Below are positions 35,223 to 43,746 of a stretch of 64,000 nt of DNA, one piece after another. The DNA comes from Acidobacteriota bacterium (lineage in GTDB: Bacteria; Acidobacteriota; Holophagae; Acanthopleuribacterales; Acanthopleuribacteraceae): assembly GCA_030066195.1 (NCBI GenBank), contig JASJCB010000038.1, positions 21,038 through 85,037 on the forward strand. Direction: 5' to 3'. Every line of letters starts with the position of its first letter. The stretch's first letter is position 1. Under the pieces are notes generated by a model. That model was not told the DNA's origin, ran no database searches, and saw only the letters and a list, made by a program, of their open reading frames with translations. The position numbers were made by a program, and so were the translations under genes.

Positions 35223-35517
35223 GAAAAAAATTAATTTTTTTTAATTTTGTTTTACATTCTTTATATAGATGAATATTTCACTTATTTGTATGGAGCTTGT
35301 CAGCTAAACACCTTGATTTGCAAGCTTACGCCATGCGATGCCCTTCGGCATCACCTGACAATAGATAAAGATGATTGAAGATAAGCATAGATACAGTAAT
35401 CTCGTATCAAGATACCTTAACGAAACCTTGTCTCGGGTTATCTTGTCCATGCTTGAATGAAATTGTCCGTTGTCGTTGCCCGCTTTAATCAGTGGTAAAC
35501 TCCTTTCCTTAAGCCAA

Positions 35518-35562
35518 AAGAAAAAAGCCCACCTTCGCGGCTGTCGCGGAGGTGGGCTTTTT
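35518..35562 (-). terminator. terminator of the first small ORF
   Basis: Minus-strand stem AAAGCCCACCTCCGCG/CGCGAAGGTGGGCTTT (one mismatch) followed by a run of T. Nearly the same stem as the terminator at 34944-34990 with the loop changed. Confidence 0.85.
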
Positions 35563-35585
35563 CCTCAATGGAGTAAGGTGTTCGC

Positions 35586-35675
35586 CTAGGGAGTACCTCC
35601 GTTGGCCGGCATGGCATCGACAGAACCGGCGGTCACAGGATGACGGCTTGAGATTGTTCTGAATAGATACTTCAC
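35586..35675 (-). CDS. 29-residue small ORF
   Basis: GTG start with AAGGGGG six bases upstream; peptide VKYLFRTISS, RHPVTAGSVDAMPANGGTP. It is flanked by its own promoter and terminator, making a complete transcription unit. The function is unknown. The same promoter-small ORF-hairpin plan recurs 500 bases downstream, suggesting a paralogous pair. Confidence 0.5.
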   Translation of the reverse strand: MKYLFRTISSRHPVTAGSVDAMPANGGTP

Positions 35676-35711
35676 ACCATACCCCCTTGGGTAAGAATTC
35701 AAAGGTTCTCT

Positions 35712-35741
35712 ATCATGCACGGCAGAATTGGGGATTGTCAA
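35712..35741 (-). promoter_or_regulatory. sigma-70-like promoter of the first small ORF
   Basis: TTGACA (perfect), 18-base spacer, CATGAT. Confidence 0.65.
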
Positions 35742-36454
35742 TAGAAAATTCTGAAAAAAGAACATTCGGCCGCGGTTTCTGAAGGGAAACGGAGGTCTCA
35801 CCCAAACGGAGACGGCCGGTTTACCGGTGTCCGCGCGGTCGGTAAGGACCTACAAACCACTATTCTTCATCTTCAGGGCAATCGAATGACATGAGGTGAC
35901 AAGAAAAACGAGAAACTCATGAGGCTAAAGACAAAAAGGAACCCAATTAAATTACAAAGCCAATAAAATAAAAGATTTAGCCACAGAGGTCACATGGGCA
36001 CAGAGAGAAGAGGAGAAAAACGAAGAACATGCTCTTATTCCGTGCCCCGGGTTAGCTGCTTCCAAGAAACAAAATGGATTACCTGACAAGATACATCCCA
36101 AGAAGCCGCTGAAATAAAAGGAATTAGCCGCAGATCGCTCAGATCTGCGCAGATCTGAGCGATCTGTGGCAAAATTTCCTCCGCTACGAACCCCAGCCCA
36201 ATAGCTGATAGTCGACGCTTCTGGACCTGGCTCTTGTTTCCCGACTATTTAGTGCGCAGCGGCGCATCATCGACTCTTTGGCTTACACTCTTCTTTTTTC
36301 TGCTTGCAAATGTTTTAACATTCCGGTTTCCCATTAAGTGTCCTGCAGAATCGCATGGATAATCATTCGATTGCCCTGCTTTCGTCTTGGAATGCTTTGA
36401 CTTTCATAGTGGAAACCAATACAATCAAGAAAAATTCTGAGAGGGGAAAACACC
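35742..36454 (+). other. 713-bp intergenic stretch
   Basis: No gene is supported. It contains a TTAGCCACAGAGG/CACAGAG-type A/G-rich stretch (35980-36010) and a long palindrome (36127-36170). The right end provides the upstream region of the small membrane protein gene (GAGAGGGG before its ATG). Confidence 0.5.
36127..36170. repeat. 44-bp near-perfect palindrome
   Basis: Arms GCCGCAGATCGCTCAGATCT and its reverse complement meet at GCGC; only one of 22 pairs mismatches. There is no T run and no neighbouring gene end, so a recombination or replication hot spot, or a binding site, is as likely as a terminator. Confidence 0.75.
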
Positions 36455-36844
36455 ATGAGTCGCTGGGGCGAAGGGGATAAAAAATCGCAAGGTCTGTGGG
36501 GTTGTTCGATCGCTTTTTTCGTGCTGGGTTTGACCCTGTACGTGTTCTTCATCAATTACCAAAACCTGGAAGGGCGGCGGAACCTGGAAGAGAAGATGCA
36601 GAGCATCGTGCGCACCGGGTACTCCAAAACCCCGGAACAGATGATCATGGAAATCAAGGAAAGCTCGGAAGAGTTGGGCCTGGATCTTGACGATGACGCC
36701 ATTTCCCTGACCAAAGTGATGGACGAGTACAACAACCCGGTGGTCAGCGTGCGGATCGACTTCTCCTTCCAGGTCGATCTTTTGGTGACGCAATTCGACA
36801 TCGCCATTCCAATCGTGGAAGATCTCACCATCGTCGTCTTCTAA
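36455..36844 (+). CDS. hypothetical small membrane protein
   Basis: 129 residues with one hydrophobic segment at about 16-34 (GCSIAFFVLGLTLYVFFIN) and a soluble part after it (VVSVRIDFSFQVDLL, IAIPIVEDLTIVVF) that looks beta-rich. The charged N-terminus is short and cytoplasmic. GAGAGGGG precedes the ATG. I do not recognise the family. It converges with the TraB family gene, with 17 bases between. Confidence 0.6.
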   Translation: MSRWGEGDKKSQGLWGCSIAFFVLGLTLYVFFINYQNLEGRRNLEEKMQSIVRTGYSKTPEQMIMEIKESSEELGLDLDDDAISLTKVMDEYNNPVVSVRIDFSFQVDLLVTQFDIAIPIVEDLTIVVF

Positions 36845-36861
36845 GCCGATCCTTGTTGCCG

Positions 36862-38052
36862 TCAGGTGACGGTCCACATCACCAACAGGGCGCCCGCGTA
36901 ATTGCCCAGGCTGGAGCCGCTGTGGGCCAGCCAGGCGACCAGGAGTACGCGCGTCATCCTGTTTTTGTAAAGAGTATTCAAGCGACGCACGTCGCGAGGC
37001 ACCGATTCCACGTCCCGCACCACGGGCTTGCGCAGCCAGGCCTCGACCAGGCCCACCACGATACCGGAACGGATGGCCGGGCTGAGCGGCGTAATCGGCG
37101 CCACCAACATGCCGGCCAGGATGGAACCAAGCCGGGCCCCGCCGAGCGCGGCGAAACTTCCGGTGAGGATGGAATTGGGCAGGACCCAGGCCCAGAACAT
37201 ATCGGCCAGCGGCAATTGACCGCCGCGTGAGATCACCAGGGCGAACAGGCCGGTCAGCACCACCAGCATGATCAGGGCGTGTTTGGTCCAGGATCGGGGT
37301 GTGGTGGGCACGGTATCCAGGCGTTCCGGTTCCACTTCGGCATCGGCAACGCGCAGCAGACCGTCGAGGCGGCTTTCATCCAGCACGGCGGCAATGCGTT
37401 TACCCTCGGCTTGTTGAATATTGGACCAGAAATAACGATCGCTTTCCTCGATCAAGACCTCGCGCACTTCGGGCACCTGATCGCTGAAGGCGCGCCCCAT
37501 GGTCTGCAGCAGGGGTTCGTCGGCTTCCACCGTTTGGCGGCGCGGCCAGGGGGAGATGGCCTTCAGCAAGCGCCACATCAGGCCGAAGCGGCGGCGCCTG
37601 GAAAGCGTGTGCCAGGCGCGACGAAGCGTGACGTGCAAATCGCGATCGGCCAGGCGGGCCTCGGCGCCCAATTGACCGGCATGGTCCAGCCGATCCAACA
37701 TGGGCGCTCCGTGCCGCGGCGGCTCGTGCACCCCGTGGCGGCCAAGCCAGGTCGCGGCGGCCAGGTTTGCCAATAACAGTAAACCACGGCCGCTCCGCAG
37801 GGTTTCCAGCAGGGTGGCCTCTTCCCAGAAATTCTTGTCCTGCAACATGCGCCGCCGCGTTTCGCACAGTTCCAGGCAAACCACATCGGGCGCGAATTCG
37901 GAAAGAAGACGATCAGCATCGGTCAGACCCGAGGAACTGTGGTCGGTGAGGCCGATAAGGACAATGGTGCGCTCGGCTTCTTGAAGGGTAATGACTCGAT
38001 TGGTTCCCGTGGTGTCGGTGCTGTCGACGAGGGCCGTGCTGCTGGTGGTCAT
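36862..38052 (-). CDS. TraB family protein
   Basis: 396 residues. The N-terminal part carries the TraB/GumN pattern: IVLIGLTDHSSSGLTDADRL, then FAPDVVCLELCETRRRMLQ (about 30-75), with the ELCExR glutamate and arginine characteristic of the fold, which is related to erythromycin-esterase/ChaN-like enzymes. C-terminal ~150 residues hold several membrane segments (ALIMLVVLTGLFALVIS, GIVVGLVEAW). TraB in enterococci degrades peptide pheromone; in other bacteria the function is unknown. The usual HVS motif is altered to DHS. Monocistronic. Confidence 0.75.
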   Translation of the reverse strand: MTTSSTALVDSTDTTGTNRVITLQEAERTIVLIGLTDHSSSGLTDADRLLSEFAPDVVCLELCETRRRMLQDKNFWEEATLLETLRSGRGLLLLANLAAATWLGRHGVHEPPRHGAPMLDRLDHAGQLGAEARLADRDLHVTLRRAWHTLSRRRRFGLMWRLLKAISPWPRRQTVEADEPLLQTMGRAFSDQVPEVREVLIEESDRYFWSNIQQAEGKRIAAVLDESRLDGLLRVADAEVEPERLDTVPTTPRSWTKHALIMLVVLTGLFALVISRGGQLPLADMFWAWVLPNSILTGSFAALGGARLGSILAGMLVAPITPLSPAIRSGIVVGLVEAWLRKPVVRDVESVPRDVRRLNTLYKNRMTRVLLVAWLAHSGSSLGNYAGALLVMWTVT

Positions 38053-38871
38053 AATGTACCGCTGCCTGGGAAATCACCGCGAATTGGCGGTAAGACCTAC
38101 TTTACCACGTTCCGGGGAAAACCTTTGTCAAGAACAGGGTCTCAAATGCGGCGACGTAGAGAAAGCCCTTGCGCAACGGGGGCAATCACCGATTGCACCG
38201 CATGTCCGCCTCACCTGCTTTGAATGGTTTCAGAAGCGGCTTTGGCCTGAGCGGGCGCAACGCCATGCGGGGTTGTGACTGAGTTTCTTTTCGATCGCTC
38301 GTTTGACACGGATTTTCATGGTTTCTCGCCTAAACAACCCCACTCTCGGTTTTAACAACTAAATACAGCTGATTGAGGGGTCTTTGAAAAGATATACCTT
38401 GATTTACTGCCCGGCTCATTGATTCTCGACGACCGGGATCAAAGAATTTCGACTGATTTCTCGATACTGAAAGTCGGGGAGCAAAGAATCAGTCATCTTT
38501 CTTAGGACACCGAAAGTTCAGGGTCAAAGAAATTATTTTTATTCTTTGCTCCCGAAAAGTCCGGGTCAAGGAACCACAACTCTTTTCTTTCACATTACTT
38601 TTCATTGCGTAAAGAATTAATTTACATTCCTTGCTCCTGATTTTTCCGGGTCGAAGAATGAGACCTGATTCTTTGCTCCTGACTTTTCAATATCGAGGAA
38701 TCAGAACGGATTCCTTGATCCCAAGTTTCTTGAAACAACCAATCACAACCGGACCTGAGCCCTTTGCGGCTTCATTTCGACAACTTAAAATCAAAAAGGA
38801 TGCTTTTGGTTTGGTACCACAAAAGAATGTGTCCGACCGCCCTCTTCATGGGGCCGAGAGGTGAAAACTTC
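38053..38871 (+). other. 819-bp AT-rich gap with degenerate tandem repeats
   Basis: No intact gene is supported. A set of degenerate repeats occupies 38428-38735. Confidence 0.5.
38428..38735 (+). repeat. degenerate tandem repeats, about five to six units
   Basis: Units share the words ATTCTTTGCTCC, GAAAAGTCCGGGTCAA and GAAT, for example at 38557, 38575, 38627 and 38671. Some units appear as reversed partners (GGGGAGCAAAGAATCAG near 38477, GGGTCAAAGAA near 38521). Spacing is around 45-70 bases and identity is moderate. Confidence 0.55.
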
Positions 38872-39018
38872 CGCATCGACATGATCGCGCTGTTGAAAGC
38901 GTTCCAACAATTCCGGCGGGAGAACAGCGACATTTGGGTCGAAAAATACGACTACAAAGAAGCGCCGCCGCACCTGATCTTGCAAGCCTTCCTGCAACGC
39001 ACAAGCAACGGCGGCTGA
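38872..39018 (+). pseudogene. truncated fragment of an AAA/PD-(D/E)xK gene
   Basis: The 48 codons RIDMIALLKAFQQFRRENSD, IWVEKYDYKEAPPHLILQAF, LQRTSNGG match residues ~379-426 of the intact protein at 18875-20428 with few changes (WRENSDIWVEKYHYKEAAPH there). The ATPase part and the nuclease motif are missing and the frame ends in two stops. A gene-internal fragment left by deletion or copying. Confidence 0.85.
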
Positions 39019-39159
39019 TGATGTGATTGCCAATAGAGACTTTCCCCGGTCAGTCCCTAACTTTGTCGATCCTAATGCCAATCGCTGCCTGTCGCGTGTG
39101 ACTTCCCACACGCCGATAGGAGATTTTCCACCCGGCTCTTAACGGGTAAGCGATTCGAT

Positions 39160-39951
39160 TTAGTTGACTTGAGCGGCCAGGACGATGCGTTCCCTTTTTG
39201 AGACCACCACACCGCCGGGTACCTCGACCGTTACGGCGAAGAGAGCCGGTTCCGCCACTGCAAGACGGGCATCGATGGGGATGATTACTTCATCTCCGGG
39301 CGGGATGTCGAAGACGCCGCCGTCGACGGGGAAGCTCTGGTCGCGGGTCTTGTCGAAGATCCACAGCTGGTATTGATCCTGTCCCGGGTCGTTTGCGTGC
39401 AGTCCGCTGATGCGCATATAACCTTCCTGACGCACGTTACTCCAGTACACCTTGCCGCTGGAACCGGTTGCGTAGGGATCTTCGGTGGCGCCGAAGTCGA
39501 TGGTTTTCAGGTCGGGCGCGTCTTGCTGCAATACGGCCAGGCGTTCGCTTACGGTGGGTTCGGAGGGCTCGGGAGGCGCCGGCGGTTCGGGCCACCATCC
39601 GGTAATCGCGGCGATCAGAAGGGCAGCTGCTACCAGCCAACCCCAGGGCGCGGGCGCTTTGCTCGGCGGCGTCGCTTCAGGCGTTTGCCGTTGCGGCATG
39701 CGGTGGACCGTGGCGCCGAGATGGGCGGGCGCGTCGGCGAGGAGTTTGTCGCGTAGGGCGACCGGCATGGCCTCGTTGGGATCGATCATAGCCAGGGTGG
39801 CCGCGGCGGCCGCGTATTCCATGCTTTCCGCGTCAATTCCGGGGAATTCGTTTTGAAGCTTGCTCAGTTCCAGGCCGTCCGCGTGATCCAGGTCGCCGGT
39901 GGTCTGGTCCGCCGCCAGTTCGAGGAGGCGTTGTTTAAGTTGATCTGTCAT
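39160..39951 (-). CDS. anti-sigma factor, RskA-like
   Basis: 263 residues. The N-terminal ~90 cytoplasmic residues form a helical sigma-binding region (LKQRLLELAADQTTGDLDHA). One membrane segment lies at about 103-120 (WGWLVAAALLIAAITGWW), and the outer domain matches the anti-sigma-K factor pattern (YMRISGLHANDPGQDQYQLW, IFDKTRDQSFPVDGGVFDI). It is co-expressed with, and overlaps by four bases, the sigma gene upstream, and should hold that sigma factor at the membrane until proteolysis or redox change. Confidence 0.85.
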   Translation of the reverse strand: MTDQLKQRLLELAADQTTGDLDHADGLELSKLQNEFPGIDAESMEYAAAAATLAMIDPNEAMPVALRDKLLADAPAHLGATVHRMPQRQTPEATPPSKAPAPWGWLVAAALLIAAITGWWPEPPAPPEPSEPTVSERLAVLQQDAPDLKTIDFGATEDPYATGSSGKVYWSNVRQEGYMRISGLHANDPGQDQYQLWIFDKTRDQSFPVDGGVFDIPPGDEVIIPIDARLAVAEPALFAVTVEVPGGVVVSKRERIVLAAQVN

Positions 39952-40496
39952 GCCTTCCTCCTCTTGCCGTGGTTGCCGCTCATCAGGCGGTCGCGCAGGG
40001 TGATCAGGCCCCGGCGTATATGTGATTTTACCGTACCGACCGCGGTTTGGGTAACCTCCGCGATCTCTCCGTGGGAAAGTCCGAGTTGCAGGGACATAGT
40101 CAGCATGCGCCGCTGTTCCGGTTTCATTTCGGCCATGACACGCACGGCCAGGGCCGCATCGGCGCTTGTTTCCGGGTTGTGTTGGTCAGCGCCGATCTCG
40201 CCGACATCGTCGATGGAGTTCACATCCGGCTTCCGTTCGGTTTTGCGCAATCGGTCGATCAACCGGCGCCGGGCGATCATTGCCACAAAAACCGCTTCCT
40301 CTCCCTTGTCGGGGTCGAAGCGGTCGGCATTCTTCCAAATCTCGATAAAGATCTCTTGTACAGCGTCCTCGGGGTCTTCGCCCTTGGGTGTCAGCCGTCT
40401 TGCCAGCGACCAGACCAGGCCGCCGTATCGATCGATAACCTGTGGGACCGCTTCCCGCTCTCCGGTAGCGATTCGGTTGAGTAAGGTATTCGGCAC
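39948..40496 (-). CDS. ECF RNA polymerase sigma factor (SigK-like)
   Basis: 182 residues from a GTG with GGAG nine bases upstream (a TTG two codons earlier is also possible; longer starts would overlap the neighbouring fasciclin gene). Region 2 (VIDRYGGLVWSLARRLTPKG, DPEDAVQEIFIEIWKNADRF) and region 4 (LSHGEIAEVTQTAVGTVKSH) are complete. It overlaps the RskA-like anti-sigma gene, the classical sigma/anti-sigma arrangement, and the fasciclin gene immediately upstream on the same strand may be a target or partner, as in the mycobacterial SigK/MPT70 regulon. Confidence 0.9.
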   Translation of the reverse strand: MPNTLLNRIATGEREAVPQVIDRYGGLVWSLARRLTPKGEDPEDAVQEIFIEIWKNADRFDPDKGEEAVFVAMIARRRLIDRLRKTERKPDVNSIDDVGEIGADQHNPETSADAALAVRVMAEMKPEQRRMLTMSLQLGLSHGEIAEVTQTAVGTVKSHIRRGLITLRDRLMSGNHGKRRKA

Positions 40497-40575
40497 GTTC
40501 AACTTCTCCGTTACGCGCCGTGAGCTTACCACGTTGCGGGGCGGCGGGTAAACCCCGCCGCGCCACATCGAGGAA

Positions 40576-41556
40576 TTATTCGGGTAAAAGGACAGTGTCG
40601 ATGACATGAATGACCCCGTTTTCGGCCTGTACATCGGTTGCGACAATGTTGGCACCGTTGACGGTTACGCGACCGTCATCCACGCGGAACTTCAGGTCGC
40701 CGCCGCTGACGGCGTTGGCGGAACCGGCGCCGATTGCGTCCTCAGCAAACACCCGGCCCTTGACCACGTGCAGGGTAAGAATGTCGGCCAGCTTCTGGCG
40801 ATTCTCGGGCTTCAGCAAGTTGTTCAGCGTCTTGCGGGGCAGTTTGCGGAAAGCTTCGTCGGTGGGGGCGAAGACAGTGAAGGGGCCTTCGTTGGACAGC
40901 AGCCCGGCAAGTTGCGCGGCCTTGGCGGCGGTGATCAGGGTCTCAAAGTCGCCGGCGTTCGCGGCCACTTCAACAATATTGTTTTCGGTAGGCAGAAGAA
41001 CGGTGTCGATGATGTGAATGACGCCGTTGGAGGTCATAACGTCGGGGTTGACGACTTTAGCGTTACCCACAGCAACGCCGTTACTGGTGTCAAAAGCCAG
41101 ACGTTGGCCGTTCAAGGTGTTGGCGCCGCTCGCTTTGGTGACTTTATCGGCGGTCAGGCGACCCTTGGCGACATGATAGGTGAGGATCTCGATCAGGCGG
41201 TCTTTGTTTTCGGGGCGCAACAGAGTTTCCACGGTGCCCTCGGGCAGCTTGGCAAACGCTTCATCGGTGGGGGCGAAGACGGTGAAGGGGCCCTTGCCTT
41301 GGAGTGCTTTCACCAGGCCGGCGGCGCCCAGTGCGGTAGTAAGCGTTTTGAATTGACCGGAGGCCAGCGCGGTTTCCACGATATCGGGGCCCTTTGCCTT
41401 CTTCTTATGGTGGTGTCCGGCGTAGGCATAGGTTTTGGTTCCGTAAGTATAGGAAGTCTTTTTGGCGGCCTGCTTGGAGGAACTGCTGCACTGAGCGTAG
41501 GCGGTTTGGGCCAGGGAGAAGACGGTCAGGGTCGCTAACATCAACAACTTTTTCAT
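40576..41556 (-). CDS. secreted fasciclin (FAS1)-domain protein
   Basis: 326 residues from MKKLLMLATL with AGGAG upstream; a signal peptide ends at AYA-QC (about 21). Two FAS1 domains follow (about 53-185 and 190-325), each with GPFTVFAPTDEAFAKLP or FRKLP and VIHIIDTVLLPTE or VIHVIDTVLLPE. FAS1 domains mediate adhesion or surface binding. It is transcribed just upstream of the ECF sigma gene, as FAS1 proteins are in SigK-type loci. A His/Lys/Tyr-rich segment precedes the first FAS1 domain (HHHKKKAK at about 50). Confidence 0.9.
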   Translation of the reverse strand: MKKLLMLATLTVFSLAQTAYAQCSSSSKQAAKKTSYTYGTKTYAYAGHHHKKKAKGPDIVETALASGQFKTLTTALGAAGLVKALQGKGPFTVFAPTDEAFAKLPEGTVETLLRPENKDRLIEILTYHVAKGRLTADKVTKASGANTLNGQRLAFDTSNGVAVGNAKVVNPDVMTSNGVIHIIDTVLLPTENNIVEVAANAGDFETLITAAKAAQLAGLLSNEGPFTVFAPTDEAFRKLPRKTLNNLLKPENRQKLADILTLHVVKGRVFAEDAIGAGSANAVSGGDLKFRVDDGRVTVNGANIVATDVQAENGVIHVIDTVLLPE

Positions 41557-41729
41557 CTCGAACACTCCTAAAGGTAATGAAAAGCGCTCCAGGGTCGGCC
41601 GCCCCCGGATCTCGTTTGCTTCAACTAGGCTTTCGCCGTAAGGCGCCAAGTTGGATGCAAAGATTTTCGATTTCTTCTCAAGGTGTTCTATTTCAGTCGT
41701 TTATGTCGATATAAAAGAATCGTCCCAAT

Positions 41730-42998
41730 TTATAACAAGGCTTCGACGGCCTCCTTGTATTTTTGCCGCAGGGTTTCGTAATGGTCGCCCGTGCCGGGTC
41801 CGGCGAATCCCGTGTGGATGCGCACCACCTTGCCCTCGCGGTCCAACAACAGGGTGGTGGGATAGGCCAGGACGTGATTCAGATCGGGCAGGGTCTCGCC
41901 GGCTTTTTGTTTGTCGGTGCTGCTGCCCGCGATCAGGATGGGGTAATCCAGCTTGTGGCGCTTTCGGAAGCGTTTCAGCACCCGGCGGTTGCGCGCCTCG
42001 TCGTCGGTCATCTCGAAAGCCAGGCCCAAGACGACCAGGCCGCGGTCACGGTACCTGTCGTACAGCTCTTGCAGGAAGGGCGCCTCGTCGTTGCAGTTGG
42101 GGCACCAGCTGCCGAAGATGGTAATCAGGCGAACCTTGCCCTTTAGCATGGGGTCGTCATAAGAGACTTGTTTCCCCTCCAGGTCGGGGAATTGAAAACG
42201 GAACCGGTCGATGCCCTCGCGCAGGCTGGTCAGGGTGAAGCTGTCTTCCAGGCTCGCGTTCTCGTCGCGTTTGCCGGACCATGTCTCGTGCCAGCTGTCG
42301 CGCGACCAGAAATCGCCCTTCAGTTCGCCGTTCTCGTCCAGGCTTGCCTTGAACAGGAAGGCATGGCCGCCGTCGAAACAGCTCAGGTACATGGTGTTGC
42401 CCGAGACGTTGCCTTCCAGGTAGCGGTAATCGCCGACCGGGGTCAGGAAGGTGCCCCACAATCGCTTACCTTCCTGCTTGATTTCGGCCACGGCGGGCTG
42501 AGGTTCCTTGTCGTTGTTGTCGAAGATGACGGCCCAGCGCCCGCCGAAATCCGCGGGTTCTTCTGCTGAACTGATGAATCGCTCATTACGCCCGTGTTCC
42601 GCGGTGAACGCAAGGCGCGCCGACTTGCCGGGACCCGTTACCTTGGTCCACTCGCCCTCCATGCGCTTACCGTCCTTATCCAACTTGGCGCTAAAGATCG
42701 ATTCGTAATGATCGATGGCAAAACTGAAGGTTCCGTCCGGGCTCCAGGTCACCGTGTCGAAGTCCACGCGTTCATCGCCGTTGAGGGCGACGGCGGTCCA
42801 GCGGTCGCCGTCGCGGCCCACGTCCAGACGAAAGGGCAACTCGCCGCCCGGCGATTGCATGACCAGGCGCCAGCTGCCGGTTGCGGGCTGAATCATCGTT
42901 TGCGGGGGATCCGCCGGTTGTTTACAGGCCGATAGAAGAAGCGGGGGAATGATCGCGAGAATGAAATATTTCAAAAATGCCTCCAAGGCTCGCCACAT
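41730..42998 (-). CDS. TlpA-like thioredoxin-fold lipoprotein
   Basis: About 422 residues from MWRALEAFLKY; the lipobox LLSAC puts Cys at about 25. Residues to about 270 are a large beta-rich region unlike plain TlpA. The C-terminal ~150 residues are an AhpC/TSA-like thioredoxin fold with the redox pair in GSWCPNCNDEAPFL (WCxxC, about 300). It is likely an extracytoplasmic thiol-disulfide protein. The additional N-terminal beta domain is found in some DUF4369-type TlpA relatives. Ends one gene before the MobA-like gene, which runs the opposite way. Confidence 0.85.
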   Translation of the reverse strand: MWRALEAFLKYFILAIIPPLLLSACKQPADPPQTMIQPATGSWRLVMQSPGGELPFRLDVGRDGDRWTAVALNGDERVDFDTVTWSPDGTFSFAIDHYESIFSAKLDKDGKRMEGEWTKVTGPGKSARLAFTAEHGRNERFISSAEEPADFGGRWAVIFDNNDKEPQPAVAEIKQEGKRLWGTFLTPVGDYRYLEGNVSGNTMYLSCFDGGHAFLFKASLDENGELKGDFWSRDSWHETWSGKRDENASLEDSFTLTSLREGIDRFRFQFPDLEGKQVSYDDPMLKGKVRLITIFGSWCPNCNDEAPFLQELYDRYRDRGLVVLGLAFEMTDDEARNRRVLKRFRKRHKLDYPILIAGSSTDKQKAGETLPDLNHVLAYPTTLLLDREGKVVRIHTGFAGPGTGDHYETLRQKYKEAVEALL

Positions 42999-43081
42999 AC
43001 ATAAAAAACCGAACCACATGCAAGAACCCTATTTTAATCCTTAAGCGTTCGTGTTGGAATGGGAAGTACAGGAGGATTGAT

Positions 43082-43690
43082 TTGCATTTGCAAGGCGCGC
43101 TTCTGATCGGCGGCAGATCCACCCGCATGGGACGTCCCAAATCGCGCATCCCCTTGGGTGATACCACTTGGGGCCGATACCTGAGCGAGCTGTTGCGAAA
43201 GGTTACCGGCAACGACCCCGTGTTGGTGGGCGAGGGTTCCATCGACGATGAGGACCATACCTTTACGCGCATTGCCGACAAGGAAGCGGGCGCCGGTCCC
43301 CTGTCCGCCCTGTTGGGCCTTTACCGCGCCTTTCCCGATCACGATTTCCTGGTTCTGGCCACCGATCTCCCCAATCTAAACACCGGCGCTTTGCGCTGGT
43401 TGATCGAACAGGCGCAACAGACTGAAAAGGCCGTCGTCTGGCCCAGGTTCCCCAACCGCGAACTGGGCGAGCCCCTGGCCGCATATTACCGAACCGCCGC
43501 CCACGATCTTCTGCAGGCGGGCTGGGATAAAGGCGAACGCGGCCTCATCAAAGCACTCCACCCTGACGTCCGCTTCGAGCCCGTCATTCCCGACGAGTAC
43601 CTGGCTTGTTTCGACAATTTCAACAAGCCCGAGGATCTGGCCAGGTTGTGGGACGGCAAGGCCACGCCGGAATCGGGAACGGAGCACTGA
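43082..43690 (+). CDS. mobA: MobA-like molybdenum cofactor guanylyltransferase
   Basis: 202 residues from a TTG with AGGAGG seven bases upstream. The nucleotide-binding motif LLIGGRSTRMGRPKS (about 6-20) and the acid TDLPNLN (about 97) identify the nucleotidyltransferase that attaches GMP to molybdopterin. The known alternative is a CTP/NTP-dependent family member with another substrate. No other Mo-cofactor gene is visible nearby, so it appears isolated. Confidence 0.8.
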   Translation: MHLQGALLIGGRSTRMGRPKSRIPLGDTTWGRYLSELLRKVTGNDPVLVGEGSIDDEDHTFTRIADKEAGAGPLSALLGLYRAFPDHDFLVLATDLPNLNTGALRWLIEQAQQTEKAVVWPRFPNRELGEPLAAYYRTAAHDLLQAGWDKGERGLIKALHPDVRFEPVIPDEYLACFDNFNKPEDLARLWDGKATPESGTEH

Positions 43691-43746
43691 GCGATTTCAG
43701 TGACGCCGTCCCCGTGAGCCGGATCACAAGCCGTCATCGGACGATA

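Noticed and set aside
38428..38735. CRISPR array
   Set aside because: Repeats differ from each other, spacing is irregular and no cas gene is near.
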